Assembly (NCBI GenBank): GCA_017936565.1
Contig: JAGBFG010000054.1
Location: forward strand, 1-50,195
Origin: Clostridia bacterium
GTDB taxonomy: Bacteria > Bacillota > Clostridia > Oscillospirales > CAG-272
Direction: 5' to 3'
DNA: 50,195 nt
The notes below the pieces were generated by a model. The model was not told the origin of the DNA. It saw nothing but the letters and a program-made list of their open reading frames with translations, and ran no database searches. Position numbers and translations under genes: made by a program. Shown here one piece after another: positions 26,718 through 34,228 of this stretch. Position 1 is the stretch's first letter, and each line of letters starts with the position of its first letter.

Positions 26718-27317
26718 TCAATCTGCGTTCTCAGTAGCTTGGGGGTTGTTTGACTCGGAAAAATCGTTTTGGGCGGGTAAAAGAGCCGTTCCGTTGTAGA
26801 GGTCCTCAAAGCATTTGGTTGAGTCAGGCAGGGAAAGACGAACCCCCTCAATGCGAATGTAGCGGGCAAATTCATAGGTATAAGAGGATAAGGGACGACC
26901 AAGCGCGTCATCCGTTTGCGCCGCCACTAAATAATTGCCGTTTTCCTTACCAACCACTAAAAGAGAATGGTAGAAGCCGTCTTGTTCGTTGCCAAGCTGT
27001 ATCACATCGCCCGTTTCAAGCTCATCGGGGGAAGCCTCTCTGCCAAAGGGTCCTACCCCTTGGTTGCCGACGATGAAATCATAGAAATAGGGAACACCGG
27101 TCCAAGAGGGGCTTCTGTCACTGTCACTGCGGTAATACCAACCGAAAACAGGGGTGAAATTCATCACGCAGCTGCCCGCTAACACGCATTGAGAAACAAA
27201 ATTGGTGCAGTTGCCGCCAAGGTTTTGATAATCGGTAAAAAGGGGGTTACGGGAAAAAGCCCAGCGCTCCGCATACAGAAGCGCGCGGGTGCGTTGGTAC
27301 GTCTTTACTATCAGCAT
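26718..27317 (-). CDS. Amidase-domain (NlpC/P60-like, Amidase_6) protein without signal peptide
   Basis: 199 residues. The core matches the putative amidase domain pattern: YAERWAFSRNP, GGNCTNFVSQCVLAG with candidate catalytic Cys37, and a GFYHSLLVVG histidine at 117, as in papain-like NlpC/P60 relatives. Members often act on cell-wall peptides or are sporulation-linked, but no signal peptide is visible here. The C-terminal about 25 residues are Asn/Glu-rich and low complexity. ATG 27317 follows AGAGGAG. The gene diverges from the CofE-like gene. Confidence 0.75.
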   Translation of the reverse strand: MLIVKTYQRTRALLYAERWAFSRNPLFTDYQNLGGNCTNFVSQCVLAGSCVMNFTPVFGWYYRSDSDRSPSWTGVPYFYDFIVGNQGVGPFGREASPDELETGDVIQLGNEQDGFYHSLLVVGKENGNYLVAAQTDDALGRPLSSYTYEFARYIRIEGVRLSLPDSTKCFEDLYNGTALLPAQNDFSESNNPQATENAD

Positions 27318-27449
27318 ATTTTCTCCTCTTTTCGCGTTTTGTTATCATTTTATGCGCAAGACGCAAAAAAGCAAATAAAACAATAAAAAGCAGAAAAAAT
27401 ACGTTTTGGAAAAAAATTGAAAAATTTTGAAAAAATATCAAAAAAACTG

Positions 27450-27478
27450 TTGAAAAACATATTGATATTTGATATAAT
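27450..27478 (+). promoter_or_regulatory. Sigma-A promoter for the CofE-like gene
   Basis: TTGAAA (27450-27455), 17-bp spacer, TATAAT (27473-27478), 47 bp before the ATG. Confidence 0.8.
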
Positions 27479-27525
27479 AAACTGTAATAAATTTATATCG
27501 GCATATAGCCGAAGGAGAACAAAAA

Positions 27526-28728
27526 ATGGAACAGAGTGAAAGAAGAGTTGGTACTGTTTCCAGAGGTATTCGTTGCCCCATCATTCGTCAAGGCGATGAT
27601 TTGGCGGAGCTTGTGACACAAAGCGTACTGGAAGCGGCAGAGGCAGAGGGCTTTTCCCTTCGTGACAGAGACGTCATCTCTATTACCGAGTCCATCGTTG
27701 CCCGTGCGCAAGGAAATTATGCGAAGGTCGACGATATTGCAGAGGATGTGAAGAACAAGCTCGGCGGCGGCACCGTGGGCGTTATTTTTCCCATTTTGTC
27801 CCGTAACCGCTTTGCCATTTGTCTGCGCGGTATCGCCAAGGGCGCAAAAAAGGTTGTTTTAATGCTTTCTTACCCCTCAGACGAGGTGGGAAATGCCTTG
27901 GTCTCCTTGGATAAGGTGGACCAGGCAGGCATCAATCCCTATTCCGACGTACTGACGCTTGAAGAATTCAGAGCCCATTTTGGCGAGGTGCGTCACGAGT
28001 TTACAGGGGTTGACTATATCGAATATTACGGAAATCTGGTGCGTGAGATGGGCGCCGAGGTGGAGTTCGTTTTTGCCAATCAGGCAAAAGCCATCCTGCC
28101 CTATGCCGATTGTATTCTGACCTGTGATATTCATACAAGAGCACGCACCAAACGCATTTTGATGGCGGCAGGCGCTAAGGTTGTTTTGGGGCTTGACGAT
28201 ATTATGACCGCCCCTGTTAACGGAAGCGGCTATAATGAAAAGTACGGGCTTTTAGGCTCTAACAAGTCCACAGAGGATTCCATTAAGCTGTTCCCCAGAG
28301 AGTGCAAGCCCTTGGTTCTGGATATCCAAGCGCGCATTTTGAAGGCAACAGGCAAGCACGTTGAGGTTATGGTATACGGAGACGGCGCCTTCAAGGATCC
28401 CCAAGGTAAAATTTGGGAATTGGCTGACCCTGTGGTTTCTCCCGCCTTTACCGATGGCTTGGTTGGTACGCCCAACGAGCTGAAGCTGAAATATCTGGCT
28501 GACAACGATTACAAGGATCTGTCGGGCGAAGCGTTGAGAGACGCGATTGCCCAGAGCATTCGCGCAAAAGGCGACAATCTGGTGGGTAATATGGCCTCTC
28601 AAGGAACGACGCCCCGTCAGCTGACCGATCTTTTGGGCTCTCTTTGCGACCTGACAAGCGGCTCGGGCGACAAGGGCACTCCCGTGGTTTTGGTACAAGG
28701 CTATTTTGATAACTATACCAACGACTGA
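27526..28728 (+). CDS. CofE-like (F420-0:gamma-glutamyl ligase family) protein
   Basis: 400 residues of the CofE/FbiB ligase family: RDRDVISITESIVARAQG near the N-terminus (the family's '..D.v.i.ski.sk.eG'), the Rossmann-like PILSRNRFA and a C-terminal YGDGAFKDP. True CofE (about 250 residues) adds glutamates to F420, but no other F420 gene is here and Clostridia generally lack F420, so this longer version probably ligates an amino acid to something else. ATG 27526 follows GAAGGAG. Followed after 111 bp by the GMP synthase subunit. Confidence 0.75.
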   Translation: MEQSERRVGTVSRGIRCPIIRQGDDLAELVTQSVLEAAEAEGFSLRDRDVISITESIVARAQGNYAKVDDIAEDVKNKLGGGTVGVIFPILSRNRFAICLRGIAKGAKKVVLMLSYPSDEVGNALVSLDKVDQAGINPYSDVLTLEEFRAHFGEVRHEFTGVDYIEYYGNLVREMGAEVEFVFANQAKAILPYADCILTCDIHTRARTKRILMAAGAKVVLGLDDIMTAPVNGSGYNEKYGLLGSNKSTEDSIKLFPRECKPLVLDIQARILKATGKHVEVMVYGDGAFKDPQGKIWELADPVVSPAFTDGLVGTPNELKLKYLADNDYKDLSGEALRDAIAQSIRAKGDNLVGNMASQGTTPRQLTDLLGSLCDLTSGSGDKGTPVVLVQGYFDNYTND

Positions 28729-28764
28729 TAGTCCTCTTTTTTGAAAACTATACGCTTTACGACC

Positions 28765-28818
28765 TGCGCCAAGGCAGTCTTCCTTGCTCTTGGCGCAAAC
28801 CCCCGCTTTGGATGCGGG
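28765..28818 (+). promoter_or_regulatory. Two consecutive hairpins in the GMP synthase leader
   Basis: TGCGCCAAG (28765-28773) and CTTGGCGCA (28789-28797) form a perfect 9-bp stem, extended inside by GCA/TGC; CCCGC (28802-28806) and GCGGG (28814-28818) follow. The second ends just before the AGAAAGGA ribosome site. There is no T tract, so these are not a typical terminator. I do not match them to a known riboswitch; they may be a purine-responsive or ribosomal-access leader. Confidence 0.4.
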
Positions 28819-28839
28819 CGGTAGAAAGGAATATAATAT

Positions 28840-29820
28840 ATGGAAAAATTTGTTCGTCCCGAAACGATGGCGCGCATCACAACCCAGGAGCTTGCCGATG
28901 CCTTTATTGCAGAGCAGGTTGCGGAAATTCGCGCGCAGGTTGGAGATAAAAAGGTTCTTCTTGCTCTTTCAGGCGGGGTGGACTCCTCTGTCGTTGCCGC
29001 TTTGCTTATCAAAGCCATTGGCAAGCAGCTTGTCTGCGTTCACGTCAATCACGGCTTGATGAGAAAAGGGGAAAGCGAGCAGGTTATCGAGGTCTTTGGC
29101 AAGGAGCTTGACGCAAACTTGATTTATGTTGACGCCACGGATCGCTTCTTGGATCTGCTTGCGGGTGTTGCCGAGCCCGAAAAGAAGAGAAAAATCATCG
29201 GTGCTGAGTTTATCAAGGTCTTTGACGAGGAAGCAAGCAAATTAGAGGGCATTTCCTTCTTGGCACAGGGAACCATTTACCCTGACATTTTGGAAAGCGA
29301 CGGTGTCAAGGCGCATCACAATGTCGGCGGGCTTCCCGAGGATATGGAATTTTCCTTGGTTGAGCCTGTTAAGCTTCTGTATAAGGACGAGGTGCGCGTG
29401 GTGGGCGAGGCATTGGGTCTGCCTCACGCAATGGTTTACCGTCAGCCGTTCCCCGGTCCCGGTCTTGGCGTCCGTTGTCTTGGCGCTATCACCCGTGACC
29501 GTTTGCACGCCTTGCGGGAAGCAGACGCTATCCTGCGCGAGGAGTTTGATAAAAACGGCTTGGCAGGAAAGGTCTGGCAGTACTTTATCGCCGTTCCCGA
29601 TTTCAAGAGCGTGGGCGTGCGTGACGGTAAGAGATACGAGGGCTGGCCCGCTATCATCCGCGCCGTCAATACCACAGACGCGATGAGCGCCACCATTGAA
29701 GAAATCCCCTATGCGCTCTTGCACCATATCACCGATAGAATTACCCACGAGGTAGAGGGCATCAACCGTGTGCTTCTCGACTTAACGCCAAAACCGATTG
29801 GCACGATAGAGTGGGAATAA
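28840..29820 (+). CDS. guaA: GMP synthase ATP-pyrophosphatase subunit, lacking the glutaminase domain
   Basis: Aminates XMP to GMP using ATP. 326 residues, corresponding only to the C-terminal two thirds of bacterial GuaA: PP-loop LSGGVDSS (43-50), VHVNHGLMRKGE, AQGTIYPDILES, HHNVGGLP, RQPFPGPGLGVRCLG and the C-terminal dimer motif KPIGTIEWE. The class-I glutamine amidotransferase normally fused at the N-terminus is absent; its start MEKFVRPETMARITTQELADAF is a proper beginning with AGAAAGGA upstream, not a truncation. A separate glutaminase subunit is expected elsewhere, or free ammonia is used. Confidence 0.9.
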   Translation: MEKFVRPETMARITTQELADAFIAEQVAEIRAQVGDKKVLLALSGGVDSSVVAALLIKAIGKQLVCVHVNHGLMRKGESEQVIEVFGKELDANLIYVDATDRFLDLLAGVAEPEKKRKIIGAEFIKVFDEEASKLEGISFLAQGTIYPDILESDGVKAHHNVGGLPEDMEFSLVEPVKLLYKDEVRVVGEALGLPHAMVYRQPFPGPGLGVRCLGAITRDRLHALREADAILREEFDKNGLAGKVWQYFIAVPDFKSVGVRDGKRYEGWPAIIRAVNTTDAMSATIEEIPYALLHHITDRITHEVEGINRVLLDLTPKPIGTIEWE

Positions 29821-29835
29821 TAAAATAAGGCTTTC

Positions 29836-29870
29836 AGTGGCTTGGAACAGCGATTCCAAGCCACTTTTTG
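29836..29870 (+). terminator. Terminator after guaA
   Basis: AGTGGCTTGGAA (29836-29847), loop CAGCGA, TTCCAAGCCACT (29854-29865), then TTTTTG. A perfect 12-bp stem. Confidence 0.85.
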
Positions 29871-29889
29871 AAACATACAAGGAGGGGCA

Positions 29890-30720
29890 ATGTATAACAA
29901 GGTTTACGTGGAAATCACCAATATATGCAATATGCAATGCTCCTTTTGTCACGGGCATCACCGCCCACCGCGGCAAATGAGCCGTGAGGAATTTGCGCTT
30001 GTTCTTGACAAGCTGCAAGGGTATACGCAGTTTGTGTACTACCACCTTATGGGCGAGCCCTTAACCCACCCTCTTCTTCCCGACTTTGTCAGAATGGCAG
30101 GTGAGAGGGGCTTCAAGTCCATCATCACCACAAACGGAACGCTGTTGGAAAAGTGCGGGGAAGAGCTTTTGCGCGCAGGATTACATAAAGTAAACATTTC
30201 TTTGCATAGCTTTGAGAACAAGGATGGTGAGGGGCTTTCATGGTATTTGGAAAGCCTTGCCTCGTTTACCCAAAACGCCGTCAAGGCGGGCGCTATCGTG
30301 GTTTTTCGCCTGTGGAACAAGGATTCCGACGGCGGCAAAAACGCGCTTGCCTTACAGGCGCTGCGGCAGCTGCTCTTGGGAGAATGGGTGGAAAACACCC
30401 GCGGTATTCGTATAAGAGAAAAGATTTTTGTTGAATTTGGCGAGCGCTTTGCCTGGCCTGATTTATCTGCTGAAATACAGGGTGACACCTTTCATTGCTA
30501 CGGCTTGAAGGACCAGTTCGGCATTCTTGCTGACGGAACGGTGGTTCCCTGTTGTCTTGATAGCGAGGGCGGTATTGCCTTGGGGAATATTTTTAAGGAA
30601 GATTTATATGCCATTTTGCATACTCCTCGTGCCAAGGCAATGAAGGACGGCTTCCGTTGCGGCAAGGCAACCGAGGCGCTATGCCGCCGTTGTGGATATG
30701 CCAGGCGATTCGTGCGGTAA
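29890..30720 (+). CDS. Radical SAM protein with SPASM-like C-terminus
   Basis: 276 residues. The radical SAM cluster motif CNMQCSFC gives C13-x3-C17-x2-C20; FVYYHLMGEPLTHP is the GE motif and TNGTLL follows. The C-terminus has the auxiliary-cluster pattern: FHCYG, GTVVPCCLD, then LGNIF, and a final RCGKATEALCRRC. Such proteins modify peptides or small enzymes. No precursor peptide gene is visible within a few hundred bases. ATG 29890 follows AAGGAGGGG. It begins 20 bp after the guaA terminator, with no clear own promoter. Confidence 0.85.
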   Translation: MYNKVYVEITNICNMQCSFCHGHHRPPRQMSREEFALVLDKLQGYTQFVYYHLMGEPLTHPLLPDFVRMAGERGFKSIITTNGTLLEKCGEELLRAGLHKVNISLHSFENKDGEGLSWYLESLASFTQNAVKAGAIVVFRLWNKDSDGGKNALALQALRQLLLGEWVENTRGIRIREKIFVEFGERFAWPDLSAEIQGDTFHCYGLKDQFGILADGTVVPCCLDSEGGIALGNIFKEDLYAILHTPRAKAMKDGFRCGKATEALCRRCGYARRFVR

Positions 30721-30738
30721 GGCGCCCCTTCCCATCTC

Positions 30739-30767
30739 TTGACAAGGAAAGAGGAGTGTGTTATACT
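30739..30767 (+). promoter_or_regulatory. Sigma-A promoter for the M20 amidohydrolase gene
   Basis: TTGACA (30739-30744), 17-bp spacer, TATACT (30762-30767). Confidence 0.8.
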
Positions 30768-30791
30768 GACGGTGTATAAACGAATACGAGC

Positions 30792-30811
30792 ATTCAACAA
30801 ATTTGTTGAAT
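30792..30811. promoter_or_regulatory. Perfect 20-bp palindrome, probable operator
   Basis: ATTCAACAAA followed at once by its exact reverse complement. It starts 24 bp after the -10 element, within the leader and before the ribosome site at 30835, the place of a repressor roadblock operator. Confidence 0.65.
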
Positions 30812-30845
30812 TTGATAGGAAAAGCGATTGCTTTTGGGGGAAAGA

Positions 30846-32057
30846 ATGCTACAAACCGAAAAAATCCTTGAAGTCGTAAAAAAATGGGAGCCGAAGCTAA
30901 TAGAGGAGCGCAGGATGCTACATATAAATGCTGAGTCTTCCTGCGAGGAATATGAAACGGCGGCTTATATCTTGTCCCAAATGTCTTTGCTCGGGCTTAC
31001 TCCTGTGTGGGTAAGAGAGCCCGTTTCCGCCTACTTTGTATTTGATACGGGAAAGAAAGGAAAAACAATCGCTTTTCGCGCGGATATAGACGCCTTGGCT
31101 GTTTGCGAGGATGAATATAATCTCAAACAAAAGAAAACTGCGGTATCAAAAAACAAGGGAGTGTGCCACGCCTGCGGACACGACGGACACACCGCGATGC
31201 TTTTAACGATAGCGCGCGCTATTGTGGAATGCAAGGACGATTTGCGCGGAAGGTTTATATTCTTTTTTGAGTCGGGCGAGGAAAAGGGCGCAATGTACGA
31301 TACCTCTACGCAATTCGTTGAAATTTTGAAGGAGCTTAAGCCCGACGTGATTTGGGGCATGCATATGGGCAGCTTTATGGATTGCGGAAAAATCTCCGTG
31401 CAGGCAGGACCGAGAATGGCAACGTCGGGTCGCTTTGAAATAGAAATCAAGGGTCGCGGTGGGCACGGCGCAACGCCGCATTTAGCAAATAATCCCTTGA
31501 ATGCCGCATCGGAAATTGCCTATCACGTGCAAAAAAGCATACCTGAAAAAGTTGCCGCGGGAGAAATTTTTTCCATAGCGGTAACAAGCATTCAGGGCGG
31601 TCAAAAATGGAATATCATTCCCGATACTTGTCTGATAAAGGGAACGTTCCGTTGCTGCTCTCAAAGGGTCTACGATTTAGTGACGGAGCAGATGCTCTCT
31701 CTGGTAGAAGCCGCTTGTCAGGAAAACGGCTGTACGTATGAGTATCTTCATAAGCCGGGTAGCGATGAGTTCAGACCTGTTGTCAATAACGCGTTTGTTT
31801 CATCCGTAGCGGAAAAAGCGCTTGATAAGATTTTGCCCGGCGCGCGCGCCGAGGTGCCTGTCTGGATGGCGTCGGAATCCTTTGGCAAATATCAGAAAAT
31901 TGTCCCCGGAGTCTTTGCCTTTATCGGTATAAGAAATGAGGAGCTGGGAAGCGGCGCTGCCCACCATAACGCAAAATTTGATATGGATGAAAGGGCGCTG
32001 GCATTGGGCGTTTGCGCGACGCTGCAATTTGTTTCGGACTTTTTATATCTTGATTGA
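30846..32057 (+). CDS. M20D-family amidohydrolase (N-acyl amino acid hydrolase type)
   Basis: 403-residue metallo-aminoacylase/carboxypeptidase, cleaving N-acyl or amide-linked amino acids in the cytoplasm. Metal-site motifs are visible: CHACGHDGHTAMLL, ESGEEKGAM, GMHMG, and the C-terminal AAHHNAKFDMDE; the dimerisation lid begins with IEIKGRGGHGATPHLANNP. ATG 30846 (after GGGGGAAAG) is preferred to the TTG at 30828. It is probably co-transcribed with the BspA-type protein 54 bp downstream and controlled by the palindrome at 30792. Confidence 0.9.
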   Translation: MLQTEKILEVVKKWEPKLIEERRMLHINAESSCEEYETAAYILSQMSLLGLTPVWVREPVSAYFVFDTGKKGKTIAFRADIDALAVCEDEYNLKQKKTAVSKNKGVCHACGHDGHTAMLLTIARAIVECKDDLRGRFIFFFESGEEKGAMYDTSTQFVEILKELKPDVIWGMHMGSFMDCGKISVQAGPRMATSGRFEIEIKGRGGHGATPHLANNPLNAASEIAYHVQKSIPEKVAAGEIFSIAVTSIQGGQKWNIIPDTCLIKGTFRCCSQRVYDLVTEQMLSLVEAACQENGCTYEYLHKPGSDEFRPVVNNAFVSSVAEKALDKILPGARAEVPVWMASESFGKYQKIVPGVFAFIGIRNEELGSGAAHHNAKFDMDERALALGVCATLQFVSDFLYLD

Positions 32058-32111
32058 CGAACGTTATACTGTCAGTATCAAAAATAAACACGAAAAGGAA
32101 GGGAAACAAAC

Positions 32112-33200
32112 ATGGCAATGCAAGTTTTGAAGCTTACATCGGGCGATCCTTACGGAAAGGACAAGTTTTATCAATACGCCCTTGAACCGATGGAAGCAAG
32201 TCCTGAATTGGCAGAGGCTATTGAAAAGGAGCTCTCCCTTTGGGAGTTCCATTTTGAAAGAGTCGAGGTTTACGATCACGACGAATACGGCAAGGAGCGC
32301 TCCGTCAGCGAGGGCAAGCCCGTTTCCGTTTTGCTTGACAAGGCAATGCCTGTCGTTTGGAACGGAAGGCTGGTTGCCGTAAAGCGCAAGGACGCGCTCT
32401 TCTTTATCCCAAGCGGCAAGGGCATTGGGACGCTGAGCGAAACCCTGTGGAGCGAATCATCCAGCCGCTGGGATCGCTACGAGGTAGAAAACATTTCTAT
32501 TGTGAAAAACGCCGCATCCGAGGACCCCGTTCGCTACGAGGAAGAGGGGGATAACCCCTATCACACAGTTGCGGGCGTTGACCCCAAGGCAAAGCAGGTT
32601 TCCATCGCTTCGGGCGCGGTTGTTGTTTCCTCTGATGCCTTTGAAAATTGCAACGAGCTTCTCTCGCTTTTCATTCCCGCCAGCGTAAAAGAGATTGGCG
32701 AGGTTCCTTTTTCGGATTGCAAAGCGCTTGAAAGCATTACGGTTGATGAAAAGAACCCCGTTTTCAAAGGTGTTGGCGGTTGCTTAATCAATATCCAAGA
32801 GGGTTTTTTGATTGTGGGCACCGCAGACGCCCAAATTCCCGCGAACGAGGGCATTGAGGTTATCGGGCAAGCCGCTTTTTCGGAAAGAAAAATGGGGCAT
32901 ATCGCGATTCCTGAGGGTGTAAAAAGGATTGACTGGGCGGCGTTTACGCACAGCAAAATAGATTCTGTCGTTTTGCCCAAGACCTTGCAGAAAGTCGACT
33001 CCTTCGCGTTTGAATACGGTGAGCTTGGTGCCATTTATTTCACGGGCACCAAAGAGGATTGGAAGAGCATTCATATCGGCATACGCAACAAGCTGTTATA
33101 CAGTGCGCCCAAATATTACTATTCCGAGGAAAAGCCTACCGAAGAGGGCAATTTCTGGCACTACGGTGAAAATGGCGAAATCATGATCTGGACCCTGTAA
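32112..33200 (+). CDS. BspA-type leucine-rich-repeat protein, cytoplasmic
   Basis: 362 residues without signal peptide. The N-terminal about 160 residues are not recognised. The C-terminal half shows BspA (LRR_5) repeats: SSDAFENCNELLSLFIPASVKEIGE, DCKALESITVDEKNPVF (each shortened here), HIAIPEGVKRIDWAAF, SVVLPKTLQKVDSFAF, ending with an IYFTGTKEDWKSI box typical of the last repeat. These repeats usually mediate protein binding on the surface, so a cytoplasmic version is unusual. ATG 32112 follows AAGGAAGGG. Confidence 0.75.
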   Translation: MAMQVLKLTSGDPYGKDKFYQYALEPMEASPELAEAIEKELSLWEFHFERVEVYDHDEYGKERSVSEGKPVSVLLDKAMPVVWNGRLVAVKRKDALFFIPSGKGIGTLSETLWSESSSRWDRYEVENISIVKNAASEDPVRYEEEGDNPYHTVAGVDPKAKQVSIASGAVVVSSDAFENCNELLSLFIPASVKEIGEVPFSDCKALESITVDEKNPVFKGVGGCLINIQEGFLIVGTADAQIPANEGIEVIGQAAFSERKMGHIAIPEGVKRIDWAAFTHSKIDSVVLPKTLQKVDSFAFEYGELGAIYFTGTKEDWKSIHIGIRNKLLYSAPKYYYSEEKPTEEGNFWHYGENGEIMIWTL

Positions 33201-33212
33201 AAGATTTCAATA

Positions 33213-33248
33213 AAAAAGCGAAAAGAACCGTTGTTCTTTTCGCTTTTT
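33213..33248. terminator. Bidirectional terminator
   Basis: AAAAAGCGAAAAGAAC, loop CGTT, GTTCTTTTCGCTTTTT: a perfect 16-bp stem between convergent genes. Confidence 0.9.
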
Positions 33249-33271
33249 GTAAATATATCTTTACTTTTGGA

Positions 33272-34009
33272 TTACACAATGGTTTTTCTCAGCCATTCAA
33301 GCGTGCAATTTACCATATGCTTGCCCGTTTCCACGCTTGCTTCCTTGGCGCTTTCGGCAAACCATTCGGTGTTGCGCTCGCAACGGGAAAGGTCTACAAG
33401 CTCAGGGTAGGTGCCCATCATCAGACTGGTTTCCCACTTGCCTGCATGGTCAAAGCCGCCGCACTTGATTTGCGCGTCAGCCCCGATCAAGGGAATGACC
33501 TTGATGTAAGAGAAGGGATCGTCCTCGCTGCCCATATCCTCGTAATAGGAAGCGTATGCGTCACTGCCCCACCAGCCCTCACCGAGCTTTTCTTCCATAT
33601 ATTCCATAGTGACCTTCTTGGCTGCCTTGTGGCAGGCGATGGTCATGGGCATCAGCCCTGCGCCCTCTGTCTGATGGTGCGCAACGAGATAGATGTTTTT
33701 ATGTCCTGCTCTTATCATAGACTTCAGGATGCAGTATAAATAATCGGCGTATGCGTCCTCATTGACGTGGAAATGGCTGGGCTTGGGACCGCATACCGCA
33801 TAAGAAGCCACCCCGTACCAGATAGGCGGGCAAACGACAATTTCCTTTTCCTTTTCAAGCTCGCGAAGGCATCCTGTAATAACCAGCGTATCCGTTCCGC
33901 AGGAAGCGTGACGCGCGTGGTATTCCAGCGTACCAATCGGAATGACGAAGGGAACCTTTCTATCCACAGCGTCTTGAATTTCATCGTAAAGCATTTCGAG
34001 CATTTGCAT
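33272..34009 (-). CDS. Creatininase-family amidohydrolase
   Basis: 245 residues. The family's metal site is seen: IPIGTLEYHARHASCGTDT (Glu/His/Asp ligands), PIWYGVASY, VNEDAYADYL, a LVAHHQTEGAG histidine region, and a C-terminal HAGKWETSLMM with the conserved Glu. Members hydrolyse creatinine, formylated amines or related cyclic amides; the substrate here is unknown. ATG 34009 follows AGGAGA. It diverges from the beta-helix gene, sharing its control region. Confidence 0.85.
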   Translation of the reverse strand: MQMLEMLYDEIQDAVDRKVPFVIPIGTLEYHARHASCGTDTLVITGCLRELEKEKEIVVCPPIWYGVASYAVCGPKPSHFHVNEDAYADYLYCILKSMIRAGHKNIYLVAHHQTEGAGLMPMTIACHKAAKKVTMEYMEEKLGEGWWGSDAYASYYEDMGSEDDPFSYIKVIPLIGADAQIKCGGFDHAGKWETSLMMGTYPELVDLSRCERNTEWFAESAKEASVETGKHMVNCTLEWLRKTIV

Positions 34010-34073
34010 GGTTTTTTCTCCTGTTCTTTCAGATCATTTTATTTGTTGGCGTTGGTTTTTCTCTGACAAAAAT

Positions 34074-34102
34074 ATTATACGCAAAAAAAGGAAGAAAGTC
34101 AA
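34074..34102 (-). promoter_or_regulatory. Promoter for the creatininase-family gene
   Basis: On the minus strand TTGACT (34102-34097), 17-bp spacer, TATAAT (34079-34074). Confidence 0.8.
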
Positions 34103-34116
34103 GGCTCTCTTCAATT

Positions 34117-34141
34117 AAATTGCAATAAACTATTGCAATTT
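34117..34141. promoter_or_regulatory. Inverted repeat (11+3+11) in the divergent promoter region
   Basis: AAATTGCAATA (34117-34127), spacer AAC, TATTGCAATTT (34131-34141), perfect arms. It covers the -35 of the plus-strand promoter and lies 14 bp upstream of the -35 of the minus-strand promoter, so one dimeric regulator could control both genes. Confidence 0.65.
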
Positions 34142-34161
34142 TTTTTGCCCTGTGTTATACT
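34133..34161 (+). promoter_or_regulatory. Promoter for the beta-helix gene
   Basis: TTGCAA (34133-34138), 17-bp spacer, TATACT (34156-34161). The -35 lies inside the inverted repeat. Confidence 0.7.
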
Positions 34162-34228
34162 TTGGGCAACGGGGCAAATCCTTGTCGGGGCAAGCCCCAC
34201 TTCATAAAAGCAAGAGAGGTTTTTAGAT

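Noticed and set aside
28729-28839. Purine riboswitch before the GMP synthase gene
   Set aside because: The three-way junction core and its conserved loop bases are not found; only two simple hairpins are seen.
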